A stretch of 64,000 nt of DNA. Source: Opitutales bacterium (GTDB lineage: Bacteria; Verrucomicrobiota; Verrucomicrobiia; Opitutales; UBA2987). The position numbers and the translations under genes were made by a program. The DNA lies in assembly GCA_021772515.1 (NCBI GenBank), contig JAJFLU010000022.1:160308-224307 (forward strand). Direction: 5' to 3'. Shown in pieces: positions 63,739 to 64,000 of the stretch; the first letter of the stretch is position 1, and each line of letters opens with the position of its first letter. The notes under the pieces were generated by a model. That model had not been told where the DNA came from. It did no database searches and worked only from the letters and a program-made list of their open reading frames with translations.

Positions 63739-63762
63739 CGTAAGGCAATTCACTATAAGCGT

Positions 63763-63875
63763 GCTCTTCCTCTTTGTCTTTGTCTTGTAGGTCTTTGTCT
63801 ATCTCTCCGTCCCGTATTCTTGTTAAAAATAGCGCCGTGCAAGTAATTGAGGAAGACAAAGAGGGAGAGGAAGCA
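63763..63875. repeat. Imperfect inverted repeat, CT-rich / GA-rich arms
   Basis: GCTCTTCCTCTTTGTCTTTGTCTTG (63763-63787) versus GAGGAAGACAAAGAGGGAGAGGAAGC (63850-63875). Confidence 0.6.
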
Positions 63876-63882
63876 ATTGTGT

Positions 63883-64000
63883 CATGATGCAAGTGCTAAT
63901 TGGTGTTTTTTTAGCAGTGATTGCAGGTGTATGAGAATTTTTCTCATGGCCGCTACCAGGGCGCATTTGTATGGCTTGCCGCGTTCCATCAGCCCTTCGA
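63883..64000 (-). mobile_element. IS110-family transposase, C-terminal fragment cut by window edge
   Basis: Minus-strand translation [38 protein letters not shown] matches the conserved IS110 C-terminal pattern (RGKPxKxALVAxMRKLLxxLxxxL). Confidence 0.75.

Overview
The window is a 64 kb bacterial chromosomal segment. Gene content (long three-domain-type IspG, uppS-cdsA-dxr-rseP cluster, ASPIC/UnbV FG-GAP proteins, HEAT-repeat membrane proteins) suggests a Verrucomicrobiota/PVC-like organism, but that is inference only. Most of it is housekeeping: lpd-sucB, sucCD, rph, ispG, rseP, dxr, cdsA, uppS, hemA, accA, gdhA, sufSU, cysC/cysD/cysN, adenine deaminase plus an NCS2 permease. Regulatory and accessory loci are: a phage-shock locus (pspF divergent from pspA-microORF-pspB-pspC, with a consensus sigma-54 promoter), a chemosensory cluster (cheA, cheW, multi-PAS soluble MCP, cheY, cheB, cheR, HDOD) interrupted by hemA, a UbiB/ABC1 kinase and an orphan protein, a MazF-type toxin-antitoxin pair, a tandem pair of RRM RNA-binding proteins with a duplicated structured leader, and a CARF/RtcR-like sigma-54 activator divergent from a multi-TM PAS protein that has a perfect-consensus sigma-54 promoter and a structured leader. 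The C-terminus of an IS110-family transposase lies at the right edge. The best candidates for an undescribed system are the CARF-like activator locus (60.5-64 kb), the RRM leader pair (55.7-56.8 kb) and a 32-aa membrane microprotein in the psp operon. All calls come from reading the sequence and the supplied ORFs. No database search or computation was run.
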